DNA of 64,000 nt, from the NCBI GenBank assembly GCA_050331455.1, contig JBHJGV010000004.1, positions 1 through 64,000 of the forward strand. Reading direction: 5' to 3'. The notes under the pieces were generated by a model that saw only the letters and a list, made by a program, of their open reading frames with translations, searched no databases and was not told the DNA's origin. Shown here one piece after another: positions 9,444 to 18,153 of this stretch (its first letter is position 1; the number at the start of each line of letters is the position of its first letter). This DNA comes from CAYUYV01 sp050331455 (GTDB lineage: Bacteria; Pseudomonadota; Alphaproteobacteria; JAJFIK01). The position numbers and the translations under genes were made by a program.

Positions 9444-10091
9444 CTAGCCGCGCATACCGATGGGCTGTTCGCGCCAGACCGAGGCCGGCGCTGCTGACCG
9501 GGCCCGCGTGGCATCCCGCCAGCGGATCATGTTGGCGGCGTTCGCTGGAATAGTCTGGTTTGCCCCCTCCAATTGGTCGACATAGCAGTAGAGGCAGATA
9601 TCAGCGATAGTGAAGCGATCGCCAGCAATCCAGCGCCGGTCGGCCATCAACCCGTCCATCCACATCAGACCATCCTGGGCGCGTTGCTTCATCCCGTCGG
9701 CGGCCTCCGGCAGGCAGCGGATCCGAGTCTTGAAGAGGTCGTAACCCTCCGCATAGTAAAAGCCGAGCACCATGGGAACGCAGATATTCAGTTCGGCCCG
9801 GCGCCACCACATCCGTGTTTCCGCACGCTCTTCGGGCGTCGTTCCGATCAGGGACGGCGTGGGATACTTTTCTTCGAGATATTCGCAGATCGCATAGGTC
9901 TCGGAAATCACATGGCCATCATCGAGTTCGAGGGCCGGTGTCTGGCCGGCCGGATTGAGTTGGAGATAATCCGCCTGACGGTTTTCGGCGCCCAGGATAT
10001 CGACTTCCTGGCGCGGGATGTCGATCCCCTTCTCCAGCAGATAGAAACGGATCGTCCGCGGGTTCATTCCGAAGCTGTCAAACAGTTTCAT
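9444..10091 (-). CDS. Glutathione S-transferase family protein
   Basis: 215 residues. The N-terminal thioredoxin-like domain (MKLFDSFGMNPRTIRFYLLEKG ... LNPAGQTPALELDDG, then the glutathione-binding ISETYAICEYLEEKYP) is followed by the all-helical C-terminal domain with the usual GDRFTIADICLYCYV motif. The start at 10091 is supported by GGAGGACCACA immediately upstream; a longer frame to 10139 is not. The neighbouring LuxR-type gene lies upstream on the same strand. It probably conjugates or reduces electrophiles; the substrate cannot be predicted. Confidence 0.9.
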   Translation of the reverse strand: MKLFDSFGMNPRTIRFYLLEKGIDIPRQEVDILGAENRQADYLQLNPAGQTPALELDDGHVISETYAICEYLEEKYPTPSLIGTTPEERAETRMWWRRAELNICVPMVLGFYYAEGYDLFKTRIRCLPEAADGMKQRAQDGLMWMDGLMADRRWIAGDRFTIADICLYCYVDQLEGANQTIPANAANMIRWRDATRARSAAPASVWREQPIGMRG

Positions 10092-10148
10092 TGTGGTCCT
10101 CCTCCGGTTTGTCGCTGACCCTAGCGCGGGACGATCCAAGCTCCCCCA

Positions 10149-11270
10149 TCAGTTCTGAGGGGGGAGATCGCTTTGGGCGCTCATGACACCAAGGAGGAAC
10201 GCTGCTTCGCGAAGCGTCCGGACGCCGAGCTTTTCGAGTGCGTTGCGCACGTGCCACCGGACGGTGCTTTCCTGTATGGTCAAGCGCTTGGCCAGTTCTG
10301 CCGCCGAGTGTCCGTCCACGAGCGCGGCGACGATCTCAGCTTCCCGATCCGTGAGACCGAAAAGCGCGAGCAAGGGCACGATTTCGGCCGGTGCACGGTT
10401 GAGGGGGCGAACCGTAAGGACCACGAAATCGGCATCCGAAGGATCGGCAATGATGCGATTGGCACGCGCCAGGCATGTGCGACCATCCTCCGATCGGATC
10501 AGCCCCCGCGCAGACATGTTGGAGGCAGACCCACGAGACACCCGTGCCACCATGTCCTCGAGGGTGGCCTGGTTGAGACGATCGGCACCGACAAGGCGGC
10601 CTCGAACCAGGCGAAGCGCGGCCCCAGTCTCCAGCATGCGTTCGGCCTCCCCATTGCAATGGGCCAGAACACCGGACCTGGTTAAGATGAACAGCGCCGT
10701 GTTGGCCTCGTCGAGGCCGTGCCGAAAGACGTCAAGGGTCTCTTCATTGGCATCAATGGTCTTGCGGAGTTCACTTGCCAGCAGCAAATGGGGCACCAGA
10801 AACCGAACGGCATCGAGGTCTTCGTCGGAATAGAGACGATCGCCGAGCTGCCGCGCGATCAGGATCTGGTTCCGGATGTGGCCCTGCTTGTAGGTGTTGA
10901 TCACAAGGTGTTCGAGACGGCCCGCTGGCCGGCAATACTCATTGTTGAACGCCGTCCACTCGAAGTGCGGTGCCGCACGTCGATTCGTTGTTACAAATCC
11001 GCGACCAAGCCGGTTCACGGGCGCTATACAGGGGTCTCGCCGCGCCCAGAAGCGATCATAGTCGGTTGTTTTTCCGGTCAAAGTGCCCTCAGACCGGAAA
11101 GCTAGCCGCGCCGACTTCCCATCCCGTTCGGAGAGGAAGGCGCACTCCGCGCCGATGGCATCGGTCAGGGCGCGCAACATAATGGACCACGTGCCGGGCT
11201 GGCGAACGCATTCATAGGCCAGTTGTATCAAGGCGTCGCGTCCCGCTTCAGTCTTGAGAGTCGCCGGCAT
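10149..11270 (-). CDS. LuxR-family transcriptional regulator with N-terminal sensing region
   Basis: About 373 residues. The last 65 residues are a LuxR/GerE helix-turn-helix (LTDREAEIVAALVDGHSAAELAKRLTIQ, then STVRWHVRNALEKLGV). The N-terminal 250 residues contain a helical region and a PAS-like stretch (ALFILTRSGVLAHCNGEAERML). No quorum-sensing autoinducer domain or response-regulator receiver is recognisable. The ATG at 11270 is preceded by a G-run; a GTG at 11297 is an alternative. The GST gene starts 57 bases downstream on the same strand and may be a co-transcribed target. Confidence 0.85.
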   Translation of the reverse strand: MPATLKTEAGRDALIQLAYECVRQPGTWSIMLRALTDAIGAECAFLSERDGKSARLAFRSEGTLTGKTTDYDRFWARRDPCIAPVNRLGRGFVTTNRRAAPHFEWTAFNNEYCRPAGRLEHLVINTYKQGHIRNQILIARQLGDRLYSDEDLDAVRFLVPHLLLASELRKTIDANEETLDVFRHGLDEANTALFILTRSGVLAHCNGEAERMLETGAALRLVRGRLVGADRLNQATLEDMVARVSRGSASNMSARGLIRSEDGRTCLARANRIIADPSDADFVVLTVRPLNRAPAEIVPLLALFGLTDREAEIVAALVDGHSAAELAKRLTIQESTVRWHVRNALEKLGVRTLREAAFLLGVMSAQSDLPPQN

Positions 11271-11380
11271 TGTGTGTCGCCCCCCAATTGCCACCACTTG
11301 CAGATACTACATGCGCAAGCTGGGATCGCTAAATGGGCCTTCGCTCTGGGACAAATGGCGAAAGGCCCGCTCAGCCCATT

Positions 11381-11840
11381 TTAAAGCCAGTCGCGACCTT
11401 TTCTTCTCTGTCCACTTCCGGCGATTTTCGGTCGGTCTGATTGAGTATCGACCCTAAAGGACAACTGTTTGGGCGAGTGTGTCCGGCCCGATGTTGCCGG
11501 CTTTGATATCCACGATTTTGCCCCATTGGCATTGATCCCCATGCCATCCTTGATGCGAAGAACACGCCGGGTGACATGGGCCCTCGTGAGATCGACAGAG
11601 GCCAAATGGGACCCACTGAGCGTCGCATACCGAAAATCGGTATGGGGCAGAACGGCGGGTTCGAAATTGGCGAGGCGCAGGTCCCTCCCCGAAAGGTTCA
11701 GCCCGGCAATCGATTTGAGCACCCCATCGCGCTCAGGGCCGTCGCGCCCCCTCAAATGACGCTCCTGCTCCATCGTCAGCGTATTGCGGATGAGCAGCGC
11801 GCCGGAAAGCCGGGGCCTGATCGGCGCAGGGGCTAAGACG
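11381..11840 (-). pseudogene. Pentapeptide-repeat protein remnant
   Basis: In one open frame running from just after the MOSC stop codon to 11381, the segment LNLSGRDLRLANFEPAVLPH and the next 25 residues show the A(D/N)LXX spacing of pentapeptide repeats; RLSGALLI upstream of the only ATG (11773) also fits. The remaining C-terminal part (from about 11590 down) has no repeat character. There is no clear ribosome site, and the recognisable solenoid is only 10-12 repeats. I read it as a truncated or decayed gene; a short real protein from 11773 is the alternative. Confidence 0.45.
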
Positions 11841-11848
11841 GATCGGTT

Positions 11849-12514
11849 TCAGCCGTGCTGATCCCGCGCCCAGATCCGCCAGACCTCAGCCAGGGCCTCC
11901 ATGTCCGCCAGCGCACGAAGATCCTCCGCAGTCAGGGCCTTCAAATCCGTCGTCGTCATGCGGAAGAAGCGGGCGATGGACCAGTCCGGATGCCCCGCCC
12001 GGGTCCGCTCCAGCCGCGCCCCGGCGGCCAGGCTCCCTTCGCTCAAAACCCGGAAGTAAAAGCCGCAGCGCCCCGTCCGAACCATGGCCTTGGGCAGACG
12101 GGGATTGTCGAACCGGGCAGCGAATTTGAAACAAGGCTGGCGGGGCTGGGTCACCTGAAGCGTGAGCCCGCCCCCGGTCTCGAAGACATCCCCGATCAGG
12201 ACCTCTTCTTCCACAAGACCGTCGACGGTCAGGTTTTCGCCGACACCGCCGGGTCCCCACAGGACGTCGTGTTCCGGCCAGTCCGCGCGCCAGGCCTCGT
12301 AATGCCGGGCGGGATAGCCGTAGACCGCCTTGTCCGGCCCGCCATGGACCGCGAGGTCAGCGATCCCGTCGCCGTCAATGCCCAACCGGGCCACGTTTAC
12401 CGGCCCCTCGCGGACAGTCTTGACAATGCCGCTCGGCACGCCGTCCGGCCCTAAAGGCGCCACCGGCCCTGTCTGGATGCTCAAAACCTCCATGGCTTCT
12501 CCCCGACCGGACAT
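11849..12514 (-). CDS. MOSC-domain protein (YiiM-like)
   Basis: 221 residues with the MOSC domain: IADLAVHGGPDKAVYGYPARHYEAW, GVGENLTVDGL and the cysteine segment QVTQPRQPCFKFAARF, in which the conserved Cys is expected to handle sulfur or a molybdenum-cofactor-bound ligand. A C-terminal helical tail as in YiiM follows. AAGGAGG eight bases before the ATG at 12514 fixes the start. In related proteins the activity is molybdopterin-dependent reduction of N-hydroxylated compounds. The frame remains open after its TGA into the pentapeptide remnant. Confidence 0.88.
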   Translation of the reverse strand: MSGRGEAMEVLSIQTGPVAPLGPDGVPSGIVKTVREGPVNVARLGIDGDGIADLAVHGGPDKAVYGYPARHYEAWRADWPEHDVLWGPGGVGENLTVDGLVEEEVLIGDVFETGGGLTLQVTQPRQPCFKFAARFDNPRLPKAMVRTGRCGFYFRVLSEGSLAAGARLERTRAGHPDWSIARFFRMTTTDLKALTAEDLRALADMEALAEVWRIWARDQHG

Positions 12515-12816
12515 GCGAAACCCTCCTTATGCGCATGATGGCGGGGCGGCCCGTTTTCACCGGGATGACCACGCCTGACCCGGTCCCACCGATAACCCAG
12601 TGCGCACGATCCGGCTTTCAAAAATGGAACATTGCAGAACCGTTGGCGCAGCGCCCGCCGCTGGTCCTTGCCAAGGGGGGGCAAATCACCGGATGTAACA
12701 CTCTGCGCACAATGTCGCCCCGCCGCCGGGTTATGCACCCGGGCGGGCCACGTCGTTCTTCAGGTTTGGCGATCATGTAAGGGGTCTGGACGGGCCAGGC
12801 GGGGTGTACGGAACGG
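12515..12816. other. Divergent intergenic region without a gene
   Basis: 302 bases between the divergent MOSC and GST genes. No reading frame with coding character or ribosome site was found on either strand. There is a GC-rich imperfect hairpin around 12717-12750 but no adjacent T-run. It should hold the promoters of both genes. Confidence 0.5.
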
Positions 12817-13482
12817 ATGCTTCAGCTCTTGCACATGCCCTTCTCCCCCTTCTGCCGCAAGGTCCGTCTGGTGCTGGCGGAAAAGAGGATCGACGCGGAA
12901 CTCGTGGCGCAGACGCCGTGGGACCTGGGCGACGAGCTTTACGATCTCAACCCGGCGGGCACCCTGCCGGTCCTGATGGACGGGGACGCCGTCGTCGCGG
13001 ATTCGGCGGCCATCGTGGAGTATCTCGAAGACACCCGGCCGGACCCGACCCTGTTGCCCGACGACCCGGTGGTGCGGGCCGAAGCAAGGCGGCTCGCCCT
13101 CTGGTTCGACCAGAAATTCCACGCTGAAGTCACCGCGAACGTCCTTTACGAGAAAGTGCACCGGCGCTTGCGCGGGGCCGGCCATCCGGAAATCGCGCCG
13201 ATCCGCGCGGGGCTTTTGAACCTGCGGGTCCATCTCGACTATGTGTCCTATCTGGTCGAGCGCCATAACTGGCTCGCCGGACGAGCGCTGACCATCGCGG
13301 ATTTCGCGGCTGCGGCCCATCTGTCCTGCCTCGATTATCTGGGGGATGTGCCCTGGTCGAGCTATCCGGACGCGAAGGAATGGTATGTGCGGGTCAAAAG
13401 CCGGCCGGCCTTCCGCGGCCTCTTGGAGGACCGGGTCCGGGGCATGCCGCCCACGCGGCACTACACGGATCTCGACTTCTGA
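12817..13482 (+). CDS. Glutathione S-transferase family protein
   Basis: 221 residues. The N-terminal thioredoxin fold has a possible catalytic Ser/Cys motif (MPFSPFCRKVRLVLAEKRID) and the SNAIL-type glutathione site (VVADSAAIVEYLEDTRP). The helical C-terminal domain carries the standard LTIADFAAAAHLSCLDYLG motif. The SPFCRKV arrangement resembles GSTs with a catalytic cysteine (glutaredoxin-like or omega/beta type). It ends 25 bases before queG on the same strand, so the two may be co-transcribed. Confidence 0.9.
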   Translation: MLQLLHMPFSPFCRKVRLVLAEKRIDAELVAQTPWDLGDELYDLNPAGTLPVLMDGDAVVADSAAIVEYLEDTRPDPTLLPDDPVVRAEARRLALWFDQKFHAEVTANVLYEKVHRRLRGAGHPEIAPIRAGLLNLRVHLDYVSYLVERHNWLAGRALTIADFAAAAHLSCLDYLGDVPWSSYPDAKEWYVRVKSRPAFRGLLEDRVRGMPPTRHYTDLDF

Positions 13483-13507
13483 GGCCGGGTCGGCTTCCAT
13501 TGATGCC

Positions 13508-14686
13508 ATGACAGCCCCTGCGACACCGGACGGAGCGTCCTTGAAGTCCCGCATCCTTACCGAGGCCAAGGCTCTGGGTTTCGATGCAGTCGGCATGGCG
13601 CATGCCGACGCGATCCCTGAAGTACCGGAGCGCTTGCGCGCCTTCCTGGAGGCCGGCCACCACGGCACCATGGACTGGCTGGAGGCGCGCGCGGATCAGC
13701 GGGGCGATCCGCGCCGGCTGTGGCCGGAGGTGCGCAGCGTGATCATGCTGGGCACGGATTATGCGCCCGGCCGCGATCCCTTAGGTTTGCTGGAGCATAG
13801 GGACCGGGGCGTCATCTCCGTCTACGCCCAGGGCGGCGACTATCACGATGTCATCAAGAAGCGGCTTAAACGTCTGGGGCGGTGGCTGGGGGAAGCGACC
13901 GGCGCGGGCATCAAAGTATTTGTGGACACCGCTCCTGTTGCCGAAAAACCCCTGGCCGCGGCCGCCGGGCTCGGCTGGCAGGGCAAGCATACCAATCTGG
14001 TGGCGCGGGAAGGCGGCTCCTGGCTCTTTCTGGGCGCAATCTTCACAACGCTCGATCTGCCGGCGGATGAACAGGAGACGGATCATTGCGGGCGCTGCCG
14101 CCGGTGCCTCGACATCTGCCCCACGGACGCCTTCCCAGCCCCCTACCGGCTCGATGCAAGGCGCTGTCTGTCCTATCTGACCATCGAGCACAAGGGCCCT
14201 ATTCCGGCGGCGTTCCGCGCGGCCATGGGCAACCGCATCTATGGCTGCGACGACTGCCTGGCCGTTTGTCCCTGGAATAAGTTCGCCCGGAACGCCCGGG
14301 AGGCGGCGTTCATGCCCCGGGCCGAACTAACGGCCCCCCGCCTCGCCGATCTTGCCGCGCTCGACGATGCGGCCTTTCGGGAGGTCTTCTCAGGCTCGCC
14401 GGTCAAGCGGATCGGGCGGGACCGGTTCGTCCGCAATGTGATGATCGCCCTGGGCAATGCCCGGGATCCGGCCCTCATCCCGGCGGTGCTCGACCGGCTG
14501 GCCGATGGCGGCGCGCTGGTGCGCGGCGCCGCCGTGTGGGCCCTGGCACGCCTCGCCCCGGCATCGGTCTTCGCCCGCGAACGGGACCGCCGCGCACCGC
14601 AGGAAGCCGATCCCCAGGTGGCGGACGAGTGGCGGACGAGTGGCGGAGCGGACCGGAAAACGGGGCGGTCAGCGGCGGCCCGATGA
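13508..14686 (+). CDS. queG: Epoxyqueuosine reductase
   Basis: 392 residues. It reduces epoxyqueuosine to queuosine in the anticodon loop of tRNAs for Tyr, His, Asn and Asp, using cobalamin and two 4Fe-4S clusters. The QueG hallmark VDTAPVAEKPLAAAAGLGWQGKHTN is present, and the cluster cysteines are seen in CGRCRRCLDICP and CDDCLAVCPW. A C-terminal HEAT-like region (GNARDPALIPAVLDRLADGG) follows. The extreme C-terminus is encoded by an 11-base tandem duplication and overlaps the stop of the convergent TPR gene by 18 bases. The ATG at 13508 was chosen because upstream frames overlap the GST gene. Confidence 0.95.
   Translation: MTAPATPDGASLKSRILTEAKALGFDAVGMAHADAIPEVPERLRAFLEAGHHGTMDWLEARADQRGDPRRLWPEVRSVIMLGTDYAPGRDPLGLLEHRDRGVISVYAQGGDYHDVIKKRLKRLGRWLGEATGAGIKVFVDTAPVAEKPLAAAAGLGWQGKHTNLVAREGGSWLFLGAIFTTLDLPADEQETDHCGRCRRCLDICPTDAFPAPYRLDARRCLSYLTIEHKGPIPAAFRAAMGNRIYGCDDCLAVCPWNKFARNAREAAFMPRAELTAPRLADLAALDDAAFREVFSGSPVKRIGRDRFVRNVMIALGNARDPALIPAVLDRLADGGALVRGAAVWALARLAPASVFARERDRRAPQEADPQVADEWRTSGGADRKTGRSAAAR
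14618..14647. repeat. 11-bp tandem duplication at the end of queG
   Basis: GTGGCGGACGA occurs at 14618-14628 and 14629-14639, followed by the first eight bases of a third copy (14640-14647). Because 11 is not a multiple of three, each duplication shifts the frame, so the C-terminal tail of QueG (about the last 20 residues) is probably recent and non-conserved. Confidence 0.85.
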
Positions 14687-16180
14687 GGGGGTCAGGCGGA
14701 ATTTGAGCGGCTCCAGGGCCGGATTGGCGATGGCCGGCCGGGTGCCCGGCGGACGGGGCAGCGGTCGGGGTGGAGCCGCCGCCTGCACGGCAAAGGCCGC
14801 CTCATCGGAGGCGTTTGCGAGCGCGAAGCGGGCCGTCGCATCGACACCGGGCCCTGCCGATCCCGAGGCGCGCGTCTTCAGCGGCAATTGGGCGACCCGG
14901 CCGAAGGACTGGGGCGGCTTGTCGTCAAAGTCATCACTGTTCGCCCGCGCGTCCCGATCCCCGGTTGACGGCTCCGGATCGAGGGGCGCACGCAACAGGA
15001 ATCCCTCATCCCGCAGAATATCCGTGGCCCGGCGGGGCCGCTGACCGGACAGTCTGGTGTTGGCCACGAGGGGCAGACCGTCAGCGGCCGCCGGTCCGGG
15101 ATCGTCCGCGGCCAAGGCCCGCTCCGGTGCAGGACGATCGCCCTGCGGATCATTTTTCAGGGCGGGCCGGCCGATGAGCGAGACCGCCGTCACCGGCGCG
15201 GGCTCCGCGGCCTTGCCGGGCGTCTCCGCGTCCACGACCGCCGTGCCGGCCTCGAAATCCAGGGCTTCGAGCAGGGCCTGGGCCGTCTCGGCCAGGACGG
15301 TCCCCTCCCCGCCCAGGGCGGCCGCGACCCAGTCGGACCGGGCGCCCGCCTCATCGCCCCGGGCCGCCCGCTGCTGGCCCCGCTCGATCAGGGATGCCGG
15401 GTCCTGGGGCGAGAGGGCCAGGGCCGCCTTGATGTCCTCCGCCGCGCCTTCCCCATTGCCCACCAGACGACGGGCCCGGGCCCGTAGGACGCGGGCGGAC
15501 AGGTCCTGTGGGCGCCGCTCCAGCACCGCGGTCAGGTCCTGCGCGACGGCCGGCCATTCATCGAGGATGGCGCGGGTGCGCGCCCGGTCATAACGCAAAG
15601 TCAACGTATCGGCATCGGGATCGCCGGCCCCGAGCCGAATGCCGGAGGTGAACGCCGCCAGGGCGCGGCCCGGATTGTCCGCAAGCAGCCAGGCATTGCC
15701 CGCCTGCCCCAAAATCTGCACGCGCAGGGGAACTTCCCCGGCCTTGGGGTCTTGAGTCAAAATCTCCAGGCGGCGGGCGCCTTCGGCTTCGTGGCCCAGC
15801 TCAATCAGGGCCATGGCCGCGCAATGGAGGGCGGGCGGACCGCCCCCTTGCTCTGCCCAGGTTTGCGCCAGATCATAGGCATCATCCGGATCGGACTCGA
15901 GCAGACCCAGGCAACGTCGGTATTGTCCGGCGCCGGTCAGCGTCCCGAACTCGCGATCGTCGCGGACGGGCTCGGGGCCCGTGGGCAGGGAGTCCGGAAT
16001 CAGATCGAGGCTGGGCATGGGAACCGTGGCGGACCCGGCAGTGTCGGATGCGGGCGCCGCCTGGACGGCAAGGGGCACCAGAGAGAGGGCCAGACCCACC
16101 GCCAGCGCGCACAATCCCGGCGAGGCGGCTTTCACAGGGACGCTTGTTTCGACGGGCATGGGCACGATCTTGCCAGTCAT
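14669..16180 (-). CDS. Exported TPR-like protein of unknown function
   Basis: 503 residues. A hydrophobic signal-like segment at about residues 20-42 ends in AVQAAPA, indicating export to the periplasm. Residues about 80-300 form degenerate tetratricopeptide repeats (for example LRVQILGQAGNAWLLADNPG, then YDRARTRAILDEWPAVAQDL, then SLIERGQQRAARGDEAGARS). The remaining 200 residues are Pro/Ala/Asp-rich and likely disordered. No catalytic motif is seen. It is divergent from the SDR gene and convergent with queG. Such proteins usually scaffold envelope complexes, but the partner is unknown. Confidence 0.75.
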   Translation of the reverse strand: MTGKIVPMPVETSVPVKAASPGLCALAVGLALSLVPLAVQAAPASDTAGSATVPMPSLDLIPDSLPTGPEPVRDDREFGTLTGAGQYRRCLGLLESDPDDAYDLAQTWAEQGGGPPALHCAAMALIELGHEAEGARRLEILTQDPKAGEVPLRVQILGQAGNAWLLADNPGRALAAFTSGIRLGAGDPDADTLTLRYDRARTRAILDEWPAVAQDLTAVLERRPQDLSARVLRARARRLVGNGEGAAEDIKAALALSPQDPASLIERGQQRAARGDEAGARSDWVAAALGGEGTVLAETAQALLEALDFEAGTAVVDAETPGKAAEPAPVTAVSLIGRPALKNDPQGDRPAPERALAADDPGPAAADGLPLVANTRLSGQRPRRATDILRDEGFLLRAPLDPEPSTGDRDARANSDDFDDKPPQSFGRVAQLPLKTRASGSAGPGVDATARFALANASDEAAFAVQAAAPPRPLPRPPGTRPAIANPALEPLKFRLTPSSGRR

Positions 16181-16245
16181 CGCGTGTCTCTCACCTTGAA
16201 CAAAATCGACGCCCGTTTCGGGCTGTGCGGAAAGGAAACCGGATC

Positions 16246-17142
16246 ATGCCCCATCTGCTCTGTTTCGGAGCCGGATTTTCCGCCCGGGCCCTCATCCCCG
16301 CCCTGCTCCGGCGCGGCTGGACCGTGACCGGAACGACCAGATCGACGGATAAACTGGCCGATCTTGAGGCACAGGGTATGGCGGCGCGCCTGTGGGGCGG
16401 ACCGGCCGATGGCGTCGCCGCCGGCCTGAGCCAAGCCGATCTTGAGACGGTCACCCATGTTCTCACCTCCGTGCCGCCGGGCGAGACCGGGGACCCGGTG
16501 CTCGCGGCCTTTGGCGCGACGCTGGCGCGCCGGGCCGAGCGCATCGCCTGGGTCGGCTATCTCTCCACCACCGGTGTTTACGGGGATCATGCCGGTGGCT
16601 GGGTTGACGAAACCACACCCGTGGCGCCGGCCAGCGAACGGGGCCGCCGGCGCGCCGACGCCGAAGCGGGCTGGCTTGCCCTGCAACGCAGCCATGGGCT
16701 GCCGGTCCATGTCTTCCGCCTCGCGGGGATCTACGGGCCGGGCCGCAACACGCTGGAGACCGTGCGCGCCGGTGAGGCCCGGCGGATCGACAAGCCGGGA
16801 CAGGTGTTCTCCCGGATCCACGTTGCCGACATCGCGTCCGTGCTGTCGGCCTCCATGGACCGGCCGTGCCCTGGTGCCGTCTACAATGTGTGTGATGACG
16901 AACCGACACCGCCCCAGGACGTGGTGGCCTATGCCTGCACGCTCCTGAAAGTCTCACCGCCGCCCCTGATGCCCTTTGAAGCCGTGGCGCCCACCATGAG
17001 CCCCATGGCCCGCAGCTTTTACGGCGAGAGCAAACGCTGCCGGAACGACCGGATCAAGCAGGAGCTTGGCGTCCGCCTCGCCTATCCGAGCTATCGGGAG
17101 GGGCTGAATGCGCTGCTGGCCGCGCTGGATCCCCCAGCGTGA
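16246..17142 (+). CDS. NAD(P)-dependent epimerase/dehydratase-like SDR
   Basis: 298 residues. A Rossmann start with GAGFSARALIPALLRRGW is followed by the extended-SDR pattern: YLSTTGVYGDHAGGWVDE, GIYGPGRNTLE and FSRIHVADIASVL. The motif before the cofactor site is GAGFSA rather than GxxGxxG, as in the YeeZ/SDR subgroup. The usual catalytic YxxxK is not obvious, so the activity is uncertain. The start at 16246 follows AAAGGAAACC; a longer frame from 16048 would overlap the divergent gene. Confidence 0.82.
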   Translation: MPHLLCFGAGFSARALIPALLRRGWTVTGTTRSTDKLADLEAQGMAARLWGGPADGVAAGLSQADLETVTHVLTSVPPGETGDPVLAAFGATLARRAERIAWVGYLSTTGVYGDHAGGWVDETTPVAPASERGRRRADAEAGWLALQRSHGLPVHVFRLAGIYGPGRNTLETVRAGEARRIDKPGQVFSRIHVADIASVLSASMDRPCPGAVYNVCDDEPTPPQDVVAYACTLLKVSPPPLMPFEAVAPTMSPMARSFYGESKRCRNDRIKQELGVRLAYPSYREGLNALLAALDPPA

Positions 17143-17174
17143 CCCGTCGAGCCAGCCCATGTGACGCCATTTTG

Positions 17175-18098
17175 TCAAAACACGGACCAGTCGAGCTGGT
17201 GGGCGATATGGTCGAGGGCCAGAGTACCGGCCAGGGAATTGCCCGAAGCGTTGAGGCCCGGCGACCACACGGCGATGGCCGCCGTACCCGGAACGATGGC
17301 GAGTATCCCTCCGCCTACGCCGCTTTTAGCGGGCAGGCCCACGCGATAGGCGAAATCGCCGGAGGCGTCGTAATGGCCGCAGGTCAGCATGACCGCGTTG
17401 ATCCGCCGGGCCAGAGCCGGCGAGATCACGGCGCGGGCGGTCCAGGGGTCCGTGCCGCGATTGGCCAGGAACAGGCCGGCCCGGGCAAGGCACGCACAGC
17501 TTGCAGCGATGGAGCATTGGCCGAAATAGGCCCGCAACACCGCATCGACGTCATGGGTCAGCGTGCCGAAGCTCTTCATGAAATGGGCGAGGCTCGCATT
17601 CCGATGGCCCGTGGCCCATTCGGAGGCCGCGACCTCCCCATCAATCGGAATTCCCGGAAAATCGGCGAGATCGGCGATGAAGGCGCGAATGTCCTCGGCG
17701 ACGGCGGCGGGCGGACGGCCATCCATCAAAACATCGCACACGGCCATGGCGCCGGCATTGATGAGGGGGTTGCGGGGAATGCCGTTTTCGCGTTCGAGCT
17801 GGACAATGGAGTTGAAGGGGTTGCCGGACGGCTCACGGCCGATCCGCTCCCACAGGGCCTCTCCGCGGCGGGCCAGGGCCATGGCCAGTGTGAACGCTTT
17901 GGTGACGCTTTGCAGCGAGAACGCCTCCTCGGCATCGCCGATTTGGGCCGTCCGCCCGTCGACCATAGCGATCGCCAGACCGAATTTGCGGGGATCGACC
18001 CGGGCGAGCGCGGGAATGTAGTCGGCCACCCGGCCTGTTCCCACAAAGGGTTCGACTTGTGCACGAATGGCGACTAGAGTCTCATGCAATTCAGGCAT
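17175..18098 (-). CDS. glsA: Glutaminase (glutamine to glutamate plus ammonia)
   Basis: 307 residues, the length of bacterial glutaminases with the beta-lactamase-like fold. The catalytic S-x-x-K is at Ser64-Lys67 (FSLQSVTKAFT). Other family blocks are GNPFNSIVQLERENGIPRNP, LINAGAMAVCD, the FGTLTHDVDAVLRAYFGQCS segment and the C-terminal AKSGVGGGILAIVPG. CGGAGCA before the ATG supports the start. It is divergent from the Anbu gene (55-base gap), so a shared control region is likely. It may generate ammonia for pH control or feed glutamate metabolism. Confidence 0.95.
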   Translation of the reverse strand: MPELHETLVAIRAQVEPFVGTGRVADYIPALARVDPRKFGLAIAMVDGRTAQIGDAEEAFSLQSVTKAFTLAMALARRGEALWERIGREPSGNPFNSIVQLERENGIPRNPLINAGAMAVCDVLMDGRPPAAVAEDIRAFIADLADFPGIPIDGEVAASEWATGHRNASLAHFMKSFGTLTHDVDAVLRAYFGQCSIAASCACLARAGLFLANRGTDPWTARAVISPALARRINAVMLTCGHYDASGDFAYRVGLPAKSGVGGGILAIVPGTAAIAVWSPGLNASGNSLAGTLALDHIAHQLDWSVF

Positions 18099-18153
18099 TG
18101 CTCCGAACCTGTCCCTTTTTCCATCCGCCCCCAGCCCAAAAAGGATCTGCGGG

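Noticed and set aside
13346..13507. N-terminal extension of queG
   Set aside because: It overlaps the GST coding region in another frame and adds residues absent from QueG proteins.
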